Assembly (NCBI GenBank): GCA_021772075.1
Contig: JAETNQ010000012.1
Span: forward strand, 1 to 64,000
Direction: 5' to 3'
DNA length: 64,000 nucleotides
Origin: Lachnospiraceae bacterium
GTDB taxonomy: Bacteria; Bacillota; Clostridia; Lachnospirales; Lachnospiraceae
The notes below the pieces were generated by a model that worked only from the letters and a program-made list of their open reading frames with translations, made no database searches and was not told the origin of the DNA. This document shows, piece by piece, positions 35,719 through 45,062 of this stretch; position 1 is the stretch's first letter; each line of letters opens with the position of its first letter. The position numbers and the translations under genes were made by a program.

Positions 35719-38700
35719 TCATCCATTGGATGCCGCCCTGTTTCTTTTATCCGCATAAAATGCCTCGATCTGCGCCTGTTCCGCGCTCAGTCCCTTTTCC
35801 TCCATCTGCACGATGGCAGTCAGCATCCTCTCATAATCGTGGGGAATGATCTTCTTGAACTTCGGCAGATAATCTTTAAAATGTTCCAATATTTCCCTGC
35901 CCTTCGGGGAATTCGTCAGCGCCACATGTTCCCTGATCATTTCCTTCAATTCCAGCACATCATATTTATTCGTTAATTCATAGGAAGAAACCATCTCTTT
36001 ATTCAGCCGCATATAAAGATCGCTGCTTTCATCCAACACATAAGCAATGCCTCCGCTCATGCCGGCTGCAAAATTCTTGCCGGTCGGCCCGAGGATCGCA
36101 ACCCTTCCTCCCGTCATATATTCGCAGCCGTGGTCGCCCACGCCCTCCACTACCGCATAAGCGCCGGAATTGCGCACACAGAAACGTTCCCCGGCAACTC
36201 CGTTGATAAATGCTTTGCCGCCGGTAGCGCCATACAGAGCCACATTGCCGATGATCACGTTCTCTTCCGCCCGGAATCTGCTTCCTGCCGGAGGATAGAC
36301 CGCCAGTTTTCCGCCGGACAGCCCCTTGCCGAAATAGTCGTTGCTGTCGCCTTCCAGTTCCAAAGTCAGTCCTTTCGGGATAAAAGCGCCGAAGCTCTGT
36401 CCGCCGGAGCCTTTGCACGCCACCCGGTAGCTGTCCTCTTCCACATCATCGCCCAGCTTTTTCGTAATTTCGGATCCAAGGATCGTCCCAAAAGCCCTAT
36501 CCGTGTTTTTCACTTCCACTTCGATGCTCTTTTTCATTCCCTTGGCAATCGCGCCGGCCAGCTGCTTCAGCAGCACTTTTTCATCCATCGTCCTTTCCAG
36601 ATGGAAGTTATAGACTTGCTTTGCGTTGAAAGTCATCTTTTCCCTGCTTCCCTCATAAGGATTGGAAAGGATATGCCCCAAGTCGATTTTCTTCTGTTCC
36701 TGCGTCAGATTTTCCTTTCTTTTCAGCAGATCCGTGCGCCCTACCAGCTCATCCACCTTGCGTACGCCCAGCTTCGCCATATACTCCCGCAGTTCCCTGG
36801 CGATGAATTTCATAAAGTTCATGACATATTCCGGTTTCCCTTTAAAATTCCTGCGCAGTTCCGGATTCTGCGTCGCCACGCCCACCGGGCAGGTATCCAG
36901 GTTGCATACCCTCATCATCACGCAGCCCATCGTCACAAGAGGAGCCGTGGCAAACCCGAATTCCTCCGCTCCCAGAATGGCAGCTATCGCCACATCCCGG
37001 CCGCTCATCAGCTTCCCGTCCGTCTCGATCCTCACTTTATTGCGCAAACCGTTCATAATCAACGTCTGATGGGTTTCCGCCAAACCCAGCTCCCAAGGCA
37101 GCCCCGCATGATGGATGGAATTCCTCGGGGCCGCCCCCGTGCCGCCGTCATACCCGGATACGAGGATCACCTGGGCTCCCGCCTTGGCAACGCCCGCCGC
37201 TACGGTTCCCACGCCTGCCTCCGAAACAAGCTTTACGGAAATCCTCGCCTCCTTATTGGAATTTTTCAAATCATAGATCAGCTCCGCCAGATCCTCGATG
37301 GAATAAATATCATGGTGCGGCGGAGGCGAAATCAGGCCCACGCCCGGCGTGGAATGCCTTGTCTTAGCGATCCATGGATAAACCTTGCCGCCGGGCAGAT
37401 GGCCTCCTTCTCCGGGCTTTGCCCCCTGCGCCATTTTAATTTGGATCTCCTTCGCGCTTACCAGATAGCGGCTGGTCACGCCGAACCTTCCGCTGGCCAC
37501 CTGTTTAATCGCCGAACAGCGGTCCAGGCCGTCCTCTCCGATGCTCAGACGCTCCAGATCCTCGCCCCCTTCGCCGGAATTGGATTTTCCATGGAGCCGG
37601 TTCATAGCGACCGCCATCGTCTCATGGGCCTCTTTGGAAATGGATCCATAGGACATAGCTCCCGTCTTAAACCTGGTGACAATGGATTCCACGCTTTCCA
37701 CTTCCTCCAGCGGAACGCCTTTCTTCGGATAGTTGAAATCCATAAGCCCGCGCAGATTTTTGATCGAAGTCTCGTCATTCACCAGCGCCGTATACTGCCG
37801 GAACATCTCATAATCGCCCCTTTTGGTGGATTCCTGGAGCAAATGGATCGTGGCCGGATTGTAAAGATGCTCCTCCGCGCCGCTGCGCATCTTATGATGC
37901 CCAAGACTGTCCAGCGTCAGATCCGATTCCAGCCCAAGCGGGTCGAAAGCCTTGGAATGCAGTTCGTCTACCTGTTTTTCAATTTCTTTTAAACCGATCC
38001 CTCCCACGCGGCATACCGTATTGGTAAAATATTTTCCTATCACATCGTAATCGATGCCCACAGCCTCAAAAATCTGCGAACCTTGATAGGACTGGATCGT
38101 TGAAATACCCATTTTGGATGCGATCTTAACGATTCCATGCAAAACCGCGCTGTTATAATCGTCCACCGCCGCATAATAATCCTTATCCAGCATATGATTG
38201 TCGATCAGTTCCCGGATGGATTCCTGCGCCAGGTACGGGTTGACCGCGCATGCGCCGTACCCGAGAAGGGTAGCGAAATGATGCACTTCCCTCGGTTCTC
38301 CGGATTCCAGGATCAGCGCCACGCTCGTTCTTTTTTTCGTTTTGACCAGATGCTGGTTTAACGCCGACACCGCCAACAGGGAAGGGATCGCCACATGGTT
38401 TTCATCCACTCCCCGGTCGGAAAGAATCAGGATATTCGCCCCTTCCCGGTACGCCCTGTCCACCTCCACGAACAATCTCTCGATGGCCCGTTCCAAGCTC
38501 GTATTTTTATAATAAATGATCGGCACCACTTCCACGCGGAAGCCGTCCGCCTTCATGCCTTTGATCTTCATAATATCCGTGTTGGTCAGGATCGGATTGT
38601 TCACTTTCAGCACATTGCAGTTCTTCGGCGTCTCCTCCAGCACGTTCCCTTCCGTTCCGATGTAGACGGTAGTGGAAGTCACCACCTCCTCCCGGATCGC

Positions 38701-40284
38701 ATCGATGGGCGGATTCGTGACTTGGGCAAAAAGCTGTTTAAAATAATGAAACAGGGGATGGTAGGTCTTGCTCAGCACCGGAAGAGGCGTATCCACGCCC
38801 ATCGCCGCGATTGCCTCGCTCCCGTTTTGCGCCATAGGAAGAATGCTCGTCTTCACTTCTTCATAAGCATAGCCAAAAGCTTTCTGCATCCGCTGTCTTT
38901 CCTCGTCCGTAAACTGGGGAACCCTTTCATTGGGTATCTTCAGGTCTTTCAGCATCACGAGATTGCTGTCCAGCCATTCCCCGTATGGTTTGGCACAGGC
39001 ATATTTTTCTTTTAATTCATCGTCGCCGATGACCCTGCCCTGTCCCATATCCACAAGCAGCATCTTGCCGGGACGGAGCCTCTCCTTTACCACGATTTTT
39101 TCCGGCGCGATATCCAGAACGCCCACCTCCGAAGAGAGGATCAGCTGGCCATCGTCGGTAATCATATAGCGGGAAGGGCGCAGGCCGTTGCGGTCCAAAA
39201 CCGCCCCCATCATATCCCCGTCGGAAAAAAGAATGGATGCCGGCCCGTCCCATGGTTCCATCATGGTGGCATAGTATTGGTAAAAATCTTTTTTATGCTG
39301 GTTCATCGTCTTATTGTTGGCCCACGGCTCAGGAATCGTGATCATCACTGCCAGCGGCAGATCCATCCCGCTCATGACAAGGAATTCCAGCGTATTATCC
39401 AGCATGGCGGAATCGGAACCAGAAGCATTGACTACCGGCAGTACCTTGTGCAGCTGCCCGCGCAGATGCTCGGATTCCATATTCTCCTCCCGCGCCAGCA
39501 TCTTATCCGCATTGCCCCGGATTGTATTGATCTCCCCGTTATGAACGATAAACCGGTTCGGATGGGCCCTCTCCCAGCTCGGATTCGTATTGGTGGAAAA
39601 ACGGGAATGCACGATGGCCACCGCCGACTCGTAATCCCGGTCCTGGAGATCCGTAAAAAAGGTGCGTAACTGCCCCACCAGAAACATCCCTTTATAAACG
39701 ATGGTCCTGCTGGACAACGACACCACATAAGTATTGTCCCCCGACTGTTCAAAAACCCGGCGCGCAATATAAAGCATCCGGTCAAAGGCCAGCCCTTTCT
39801 CCACATGAAGCGGCTTTTTTACATAACCCTGCATAATATAAGGCATGCACTCCACCGCTTTTTTTCCAAGGACGGAAGGCACGATATCCACCTTCCTCCA
39901 TCCGAGGAAGTCCAGCCCCTCCTTCTGCACGATGATCTCAAACATCTTTTTCGCCTGGTTTCTTTTCATCTCATCCTGGGGGAAGAAAAACATTCCCACG
40001 CCGTATTCCCTCTCCCCTCCCAGTTCGATTCCCAAGGGTTTCGTTACCTTTACCATAAACTTATGGGGCACCTGCGTCAGAATCCCTACCCCGTCCCCGG
40101 TCTTCCCCTCCGCGTCCTTTCCTGCCCTGTGTTCCAGGTTTTCCACGATCTTCAGGGCATTCTCCACCGTTTCATGGCTCTTTTCCCCTTTCATATTTAC
40201 ACAAGCCCCGATCCCGCAGTTATCGTGTTCAAATTCTTCCCGGTAAAGCGGCGCGCGGGGCGCTGTCCTTTTTGCATCAAACAT
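35719..40284 (-). CDS. gltB: Glutamate synthase large subunit
   Basis: Protein of 1521 aa, the full-length GltB. Short propeptide before Cys23 (DNCGIGACVN), the N-terminal nucleophile of the class II amidotransferase domain; central domain; FMN/3Fe-4S synthase domain (about 790-1200) with GAKPGEGGHLPG, SPPPHHDIYSIEDLAELIYDLK and CNLDTCPVGVATQ; C-terminal GXGXG beta-helix (GATGGKAFINGVAGERF). Makes two glutamates from glutamine and 2-oxoglutarate. Start at 40284 has AAGGAG. Preceded by a promoter and a terminator-like hairpin. Confidence 0.97.
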   Translation of the reverse strand: MFDAKRTAPRAPLYREEFEHDNCGIGACVNMKGEKSHETVENALKIVENLEHRAGKDAEGKTGDGVGILTQVPHKFMVKVTKPLGIELGGEREYGVGMFFFPQDEMKRNQAKKMFEIIVQKEGLDFLGWRKVDIVPSVLGKKAVECMPYIMQGYVKKPLHVEKGLAFDRMLYIARRVFEQSGDNTYVVSLSSRTIVYKGMFLVGQLRTFFTDLQDRDYESAVAIVHSRFSTNTNPSWERAHPNRFIVHNGEINTIRGNADKMLAREENMESEHLRGQLHKVLPVVNASGSDSAMLDNTLEFLVMSGMDLPLAVMITIPEPWANNKTMNQHKKDFYQYYATMMEPWDGPASILFSDGDMMGAVLDRNGLRPSRYMITDDGQLILSSEVGVLDIAPEKIVVKERLRPGKMLLVDMGQGRVIGDDELKEKYACAKPYGEWLDSNLVMLKDLKIPNERVPQFTDEERQRMQKAFGYAYEEVKTSILPMAQNGSEAIAAMGVDTPLPVLSKTYHPLFHYFKQLFAQVTNPPIDAIREEVVTSTTVYIGTEGNVLEETPKNCNVLKVNNPILTNTDIMKIKGMKADGFRVEVVPIIYYKNTSLERAIERLFVEVDRAYREGANILILSDRGVDENHVAIPSLLAVSALNQHLVKTKKRTSVALILESGEPREVHHFATLLGYGACAVNPYLAQESIRELIDNHMLDKDYYAAVDDYNSAVLHGIVKIASKMGISTIQSYQGSQIFEAVGIDYDVIGKYFTNTVCRVGGIGLKEIEKQVDELHSKAFDPLGLESDLTLDSLGHHKMRSGAEEHLYNPATIHLLQESTKRGDYEMFRQYTALVNDETSIKNLRGLMDFNYPKKGVPLEEVESVESIVTRFKTGAMSYGSISKEAHETMAVAMNRLHGKSNSGEGGEDLERLSIGEDGLDRCSAIKQVASGRFGVTSRYLVSAKEIQIKMAQGAKPGEGGHLPGGKVYPWIAKTRHSTPGVGLISPPPHHDIYSIEDLAELIYDLKNSNKEARISVKLVSEAGVGTVAAGVAKAGAQVILVSGYDGGTGAAPRNSIHHAGLPWELGLAETHQTLIMNGLRNKVRIETDGKLMSGRDVAIAAILGAEEFGFATAPLVTMGCVMMRVCNLDTCPVGVATQNPELRRNFKGKPEYVMNFMKFIARELREYMAKLGVRKVDELVGRTDLLKRKENLTQEQKKIDLGHILSNPYEGSREKMTFNAKQVYNFHLERTMDEKVLLKQLAGAIAKGMKKSIEVEVKNTDRAFGTILGSEITKKLGDDVEEDSYRVACKGSGGQSFGAFIPKGLTLELEGDSNDYFGKGLSGGKLAVYPPAGSRFRAEENVIIGNVALYGATGGKAFINGVAGERFCVRNSGAYAVVEGVGDHGCEYMTGGRVAILGPTGKNFAAGMSGGIAYVLDESSDLYMRLNKEMVSSYELTNKYDVLELKEMIREHVALTNSPKGREILEHFKDYLPKFKKIIPHDYERMLTAIVQMEEKGLSAEQAQIEAFYADKRNRAASNG

Positions 40285-40319
40285 AGCTTTTTCTCCTTTT
40301 TTCGTGTCGGATGAGGTAC

Positions 40320-40359
40320 AAAAAAGCCGCAAAGAGCCTTTCCTACGCTCCTTTGCGAC
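40320..40359 (-). terminator. Promoter-proximal terminator/attenuator hairpin before gltB
   Basis: On the minus strand GTCGCAAAGGAGC and GCTCTTTGCGGC pair around GTAGGAAAG and are followed by six T. It sits 36 nt upstream of the gltB start and within about 5-10 nt of the predicted transcription start, so the transcript would begin with the hairpin. Such a site needs antitermination or read-through to express gltB. Confidence 0.7.
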
Positions 40360-40370
40360 TTACGGGTATA

Positions 40371-40399
40371 ACTATACACCAAATATCAATACTTGTAAA
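40371..40399 (-). promoter_or_regulatory. Sigma-A-type promoter of gltB-gltD
   Basis: Minus-strand -35 TTTACA (40394-40399) and -10 TATAGT (40371-40376), spacer exactly 17 nt. The -10 lies inside a short palindrome GTATAGTTATAC, a possible regulator site. Confidence 0.7.
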
Positions 40400-40430
40400 C
40401 AACTTTTTCTTTTTAGATACGGAGATCCAT

Positions 40431-40460
40431 TTTAATTCCCCCGAATTCGGGGGAATTAAA
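40431..40460. terminator. Perfect 30-bp palindrome after the KilA-N gene
   Basis: Fifteen bases (TTTAATTCCCCCGAA) followed immediately by their reverse complement, starting right at the base after the KilA-N stop. As RNA it forms a hairpin with a small loop centred on GAATTC and A/T-rich flanks, so it can terminate on either strand and insulates the gltB promoter from the minus-strand genes upstream. Confidence 0.7.
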
Positions 40461-41282
40461 TCATTTTAAGACCTTTGTATTTTGCTCCTCTAAAATAGAC
40501 ATTTGATGTATTGCAATTTTATTAAGTTTTATTAAGCGTTCTTTTTGACTTAACCCATCTTCAATCAGCACTGCATTTATATTTTCCATATTTGATATGC
40601 ATATCAGTTCATTTATACTTGCATAATCACGAATATTACCTTTTTTATCCGGATTCTTATCCCTCCATTGTTTAGCCGTCATGCCAAATAATGCCATATT
40701 CAGCACATCAGCTTCAGATGCATAAATAGTAGAAGTTTGTTGTGGTGTAAGTTCCGGTGGAATAAGATTAACTTTGATTGCATCTGTATGTATCCGATAG
40801 TTAATTTTTGCCAATTCTCTTTTAGCGCTCCATCCAAGTAAAGACTGTTCTTCTTTTTTTAACCGCTCAAATTCCTTAATGAGATATAATTTGAACTGCG
40901 GAGACACCCAGCTTGCAAATTCAAACGCGATATCTTTATATGCATATGTTCCACCATACCGTCACGCTTTTGCTACAATGCCCTTTGAATTTGTACGTGA
41001 TACCCATTGCTTAACCGACATAATAAATCGGTTTAATCCCGCCTCTAACATTATTTCTTCATAAGCGGCAGTATTGAAGTCTGTATTATACATTTCTTCC
41101 CATATGCCAAGAAATTCTATTGTATTCTTGTTACGTAACCATTTTTCTATCAGAGCAGATCCGTTGTCAATTTTCTTTACCACATCGGTTAAAGAGATAT
41201 AATCATCTTCTTCAATCTGTAAGACCTGTATCTCCGTTCCATCAACATTCAGTTTTCCCATAGGCAAAACCCTTTCATTCAT
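40461..41282 (-). pseudogene. KilA-N domain protein interrupted by an in-frame TGA
   Basis: One continuous frame of 273 codons encodes a KilA-N DNA-binding protein (LQIEEDDYISLTDVVKKID, IEKWLRNKNTIEFLGIWE, YKDIAFEFASWVSPQF, LIKEFERLKKEE), but codon 107 (40962-40964) is TGA. It stands where the family usually has Gly-Arg-Tyr-Gly-Gly, a one-base GGA-to-TGA change. The C-terminal part has a valid internal ATG only at 40907. Phage-derived domain, related to Roi/AntA-type proteins. A second in-frame ATG at 41261 has a better ribosome site. Confidence 0.85.
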
Positions 41283-41313
41283 TGTGCAATCTAAAAATTG
41301 ATTTCCGCACTTT

Positions 41314-42162
41314 CTATCTCTTTCCCATCCTCCCCATCGCGTACAAAGCCAAGCCGGCCAATGCCGCCAATATGCAGCAGTTCAGCGGCGTCACGATATT
41401 TTCCTTCACCGCTTGGCTATAACCGGCAATAAACACGGCGATGTTCGCCACGGCATGGAATAAGACCGGGGCAAAAAAACTGCCAAACCATTCATAGGAA
41501 TAAGTGATCGCTATGCCGAGAATACAGCCATAGATGCCCTGCACCAGATTGCCATGGTAAGCGCCGAACATAATGCCGCAGACAATTACGGACAGCATTT
41601 TTCCAAAATATCTCCGCATCCGGTTGTAAATCAGCCCCCGGAATACAATCTCTTCCGCCAGGGGGGAAACCAGCCCATAGATCAGAAGGCCCGCGCCAAA
41701 CGCCACGCTGTACTGTCTGCCCGCCACTTCCCGGTAGCTTTCCGAAACCTGTGTCAATCCGGCAAGAACCATCAGCATATTCACGCCAAGGGCAAAAACG
41801 GCCGCAAAAACGGCCAGAAGCACATATTCCGCCGTTTTTGCTTTTCCTTCCATTTTTGTTATCTTATTTTCCCCGGACAGCACTTTTGCCCACTTCAATT
41901 CCTTACCCGCCATGGGCCATACCGCCGCCATGCCGATGACAAGCGATAATGCATTGAGTACGCCGTTCACCGTAGCCGCATTGGCTTCTATAAACTCCGC
42001 ATATGCATCGCCGAATATTCCCGTTCCAAGTCCTGCCAGAAATGCCAGCAGAATCTGCGCCAGATCATGTACGACGAAATAAACCAAAAAGGGAAAAAGA
42101 ATATTCATCGTTTTGCGGAAGGAACTTTCTTCCGTCGTCTTTATCCTGCCTCCGTCCGTCAT
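41314..42162 (-). CDS. CPBP family intramembrane glutamic endopeptidase
   Basis: Protein of 282 aa with eight hydrophobic segments. CPBP motifs: EEIVFRGLIYNRMRR (motif 1, Glu-Glu-x3-Arg), FGAYHGNLVQG (motif 2, His) and LFHAVANIAVF (motif 3, His). Start at 42162 overlaps the stop of the HAD gene as ATGA, so translation is coupled. Members process prenylated proteins in eukaryotes and act in bacteriocin immunity or maturation in bacteria; no bacteriocin gene is visible here. Confidence 0.9.
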   Translation of the reverse strand: MTDGGRIKTTEESSFRKTMNILFPFLVYFVVHDLAQILLAFLAGLGTGIFGDAYAEFIEANAATVNGVLNALSLVIGMAAVWPMAGKELKWAKVLSGENKITKMEGKAKTAEYVLLAVFAAVFALGVNMLMVLAGLTQVSESYREVAGRQYSVAFGAGLLIYGLVSPLAEEIVFRGLIYNRMRRYFGKMLSVIVCGIMFGAYHGNLVQGIYGCILGIAITYSYEWFGSFFAPVLFHAVANIAVFIAGYSQAVKENIVTPLNCCILAALAGLALYAMGRMGKR

Positions 42163-42851
42163 TGCACTAATAACCTCCCCAGTTCCTCTACCGTATCCAC
42201 AAGGAAATCCGCGCCCGCCGCTTCCAGCTCCCCTTCTTCCGCATAGCCGAAGGTAACACCCACCGTCACCAGCCCATGTTCCTTTCCCCCGGACACATCG
42301 AATTTCCGGTCGCCGATCATAACCGCTCCGTCTTCCCCTGCGCGCCGGGTTTCCGCAAGCCCTTCCTTTTTCCCCCATCCGGCTTCTTCCAGCTGCCGCA
42401 GGGCCTCCGCCACCACTTCTTCTTTCGCGTCACGCCTTCCGTCCAGTTCGCTTCCCACAACCACGCGGAAATAACGGTATATGCCAAAATACTGCAATAC
42501 CTGTTCCACAAACACCTGGGGCTTGCTGGACGCCACCGCCAGCACCTTGCCCCTTTCCTCCAGCATTTCCAGCATTTCCTTTATCCCCGGGTAAATGCTG
42601 TTTTGGAAGATGCCCTTAGGCCGGAACCACTCCCTGTATTTTTCCACCGCTTCCCTGGCCTGTTCTTCCCCGAATCCATAAAAACGCATAAAACTCTCCC
42701 GCAGCGGCGGGCCGATAAAAGGCGTCAGTTTCTCCAGATCCGGCTCCTCAATGCCAAAAGAACGCAGGGCATACTGCACCGATGTCGTGATTCCTTCTTT
42801 CGGATCGGTCAAAGTCCCATCCAAGTCAAACAACAAATATTTGTATTTCAT
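42159..42851 (-). CDS. HAD-superfamily hydrolase (phosphoglycolate phosphatase-like)
   Basis: Protein of 230 aa. HAD motif I FDLDGTLTDP, motif II VASSKP, motif III Lys in EVVAEAL region and motif IV VMIGDRKFDVSGGKEHG. Cap helix residues YGFGEEQAREAVEKY classify it as subclass I. Probably dephosphorylates a small sugar phosphate or nucleotide (5'-nucleotidase/Gph-like). Start 42851 has GGAG upstream and overlaps the stop of the 95-aa ORF (ATGA). Three genes in a row are coupled by overlaps. Confidence 0.93.
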   Translation of the reverse strand: MKYKYLLFDLDGTLTDPKEGITTSVQYALRSFGIEEPDLEKLTPFIGPPLRESFMRFYGFGEEQAREAVEKYREWFRPKGIFQNSIYPGIKEMLEMLEERGKVLAVASSKPQVFVEQVLQYFGIYRYFRVVVGSELDGRRDAKEEVVAEALRQLEEAGWGKKEGLAETRRAGEDGAVMIGDRKFDVSGGKEHGLVTVGVTFGYAEEGELEAAGADFLVDTVEELGRLLVQ

Positions 42852-43135
42852 ATTCTTTCTCCATTCCGCCCCTTGTCTTCCTGCTTCCGACGGTTTAAAA
42901 TCTGCGTCCGCCTGGCAATGACAACCGCCAGCGCGTTCTTCGCCGCCTGCTGGTCTTTGTGGAGCAGACACTGCCGCAGATTCACAAAACTTCTCCCGAA
43001 CACCTCTTCCCCCGTTTCTTCGTACTGCTGCTGCATTCTTTGCAGCACGGAAAAGGCCGCCCGCCAGTTATTATGATGGACTGCCTGGCCAAGTTTCATA
43101 AAATCAGGGCTTTTGCAAAAATCTGTGATTTCCAT
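42848..43135 (-). CDS. Hypothetical 95-aa protein, first gene of the HAD operon
   Basis: Basic helical protein MEITDFCKSPDFMKLGQAVHHNNWRAAFSVLQRM-type sequence ending in an Arg/Lys-rich tail. Preceded by AAAGGAAC. The stop overlaps the HAD start. No family recognised; helical repeats suggest a small TPR-like or scaffold protein. Confidence 0.6.
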   Translation of the reverse strand: MEITDFCKSPDFMKLGQAVHHNNWRAAFSVLQRMQQQYEETGEEVFGRSFVNLRQCLLHKDQQAAKNALAVVIARRTQILNRRKQEDKGRNGERI

Positions 43136-43226
43136 TTCGGTTCCTTTCTGTTCTCCAAGGGATACTATGGCGTTACATTTGGAAAACTTTTACAAATGCT
43201 TATGGTACCAGGCAATCACATCATTT

Positions 43227-44899
43227 CTATTGCCGGCAAACCATTGCGTAGTAAAGTAAATATCCTTTCCCCTTTAGCTTCTCTATTTCCTCATCCGTGA
43301 TGTTTCCTGTTTCCAATACCTTTTTGAATAGTTCGAATGCTAGCGACCCCACTTTCAGCGCGCCATATATACTTTCATCATTTATATTGAACTCCCCGAT
43401 CTTCCCATCCCTTTCCACGCTTTCATCATATGGCGTTCCGCTCTTCCCCTTAAAATAAATCTCCTTCTTTTTCTCAAAGTCATAGTTCTGCGCCTCTGAA
43501 TTTTTCTTCCTGGTCAAAGGCACAAGATTGGCAATCCGATTGCCCCACCGCTCACGCATCGCCGTATCAGGCCACAGTTTCTCCCATTCGGATCCCGCCC
43601 TGACCGTCTGTGGCAGGACATGCTCTATCGTAAGTATATTCGGCTCAAAATCAAACTTGGCGGCTCCGTCGCCCACAAACTCATTCAGCCTTAAGATCAC
43701 AAAATTCCGCCGTATTCCTGTCAGCTTATATATTTCCCCGTCCAGTGTATCTGCAAACTCCTTCTTTTCCTTATTGGACAATTCAATGGATGCCAAGGGA
43801 TCGTCCAAGCTGTGGTCAGGGTTCATTTCCATTTCCTCCAACAGCCGCTTGTACCTTTCAATCCGGCGGTTGATATCTTTTGCCGTAATGTGGAGGAACG
43901 ATGCCAGCCTTTCCATAAACCAAAGCACATAATCCGGGTCATTTTTATGCTCGGCCAAAAACTTGATGGCCGGGGGCATCCAGTCTGAATTGCCGATTTT
44001 ATTCAGCCAGAACAAATATTGGTTTACTTGTTCCGCATTTTTTACAGCGACATATTTTCTATTTGCCAGAATTACATATGCCTCTGCGTATGGTTCCAGA
44101 ATATCATCAATCAATTCCCTGGGCGTGACTTTTGTCAGCACGGCTTCCCGGAATTCTTCCAAAAGATTCTTTTTGGCTTTTGCCTTTGAAAAGATCATAT
44201 TGGTATGGGCGAATACTTCATTGAATCCGGAACGGGAAGTCTGCACCTCCAGGTCTTCCCATTTATCCGTATAATACTGCTGTTCCTTTTCCGGCAGCTT
44301 CCCGATGATATCCGATTTTATAATATCCACCGGCATCAGGTTCAGGCCCCTGCTGTTCATCACAGAGAACATCCGGAATGCCGACTGCTGGCTTGGCGAA
44401 TAGACCGCCACAAGATAACATCTTGTTACCAAAAATTTGCAGAATTCCGCGACCTTTTTCTCATCCTTCCCGAAAACTGCATCCATCTTTCTTAAGAACA
44501 GCCCGCTGTTTGCCTTTATATGCTGCTGTGATTCATTCGGCAGACTTTCCATATCCAGTGCCTCCAGCTCATCCAGCCTTACATTTTGAATGCATTTCTG
44601 AAAAAAGGTTTTGTCCTTTTCCCGCAGTTCAAGCCTTGGCAGCGGCTCAAGCCCTTCCAGCTCATTCCCCGGCTTCCGGAGATATTGATAGCAGTTATTC
44701 CTATTGTCCCCCGTCAGACAGGAAGCAATAACCGAAAATAGAATTATCAGCGTCGTCAGCCTCTGCTGCCCGTCTATGACATCCGCACGAGGCTTATCAT
44801 CATCCTTGATCAAAACAATGCTCCCCAAAAAATAATTATCGACTCTTCGCTGAATATCTTGCTTAACGGATACTCTTTTCCTGTAATCTTGCTTCCCAT
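43227..44899 (-). pseudogene. DUF262/DUF1524 (GmrSD-like) protein with an internal deletion
   Basis: The ATG at 44899 begins MGSKITGKEYPLSKIFS, the usual DUF262 start, but this frame runs off after 12 further codons. The remaining protein is in another frame from about 44843 (VDNYFLGSIVLIK ... DVIDGQQRLTTLIILF) through the C-terminal DUF1524/HNH-like domain (ILTIEHVLPQ ... RIANLVPLTRKKNSEAQNYDF). Missing between them is the I-P-x-Y-Q-R-x-Y-W block, about 50 residues. Such proteins act as modification-dependent endonucleases or in other defence systems. Any product would be inactive. Confidence 0.75.
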
Positions 44900-44938
44900 A
44901 ATATAATAATGCCCCTTCCTTCCGTGATGGCCGATCTT

Positions 44939-44987
44939 GCAAAAAAGTGCAAAGCCTCTGATTATTCCACAGGCTTTGCACTTTTGC
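44939..44987 (-). terminator. Rho-independent terminator
   Basis: Thirteen perfect pairs (AAGTGCAAAGCCT at 44945-44957 and its complement at 44971-44983), extended by A/T pairs, followed by TTTTTT on the minus strand. Lies between the MerR gene and the DUF262 pseudogene; ends MerR transcription. Confidence 0.85.
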
Positions 44988-45062
44988 ATGCATCCGTCAG
45001 TCACCAAAGTTTTATGATTAGAATCATCATATCACATTTCAGGCGTAAAGTCTATTTCCTTA

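Noticed and set aside
44810..45007. 65-codon frame upstream of the DUF262 gene as a separate gene
   Set aside because: Its useful part is the N-terminus of the DUF262 family; the rest crosses the terminator hairpin, so it is counted with the pseudogene.
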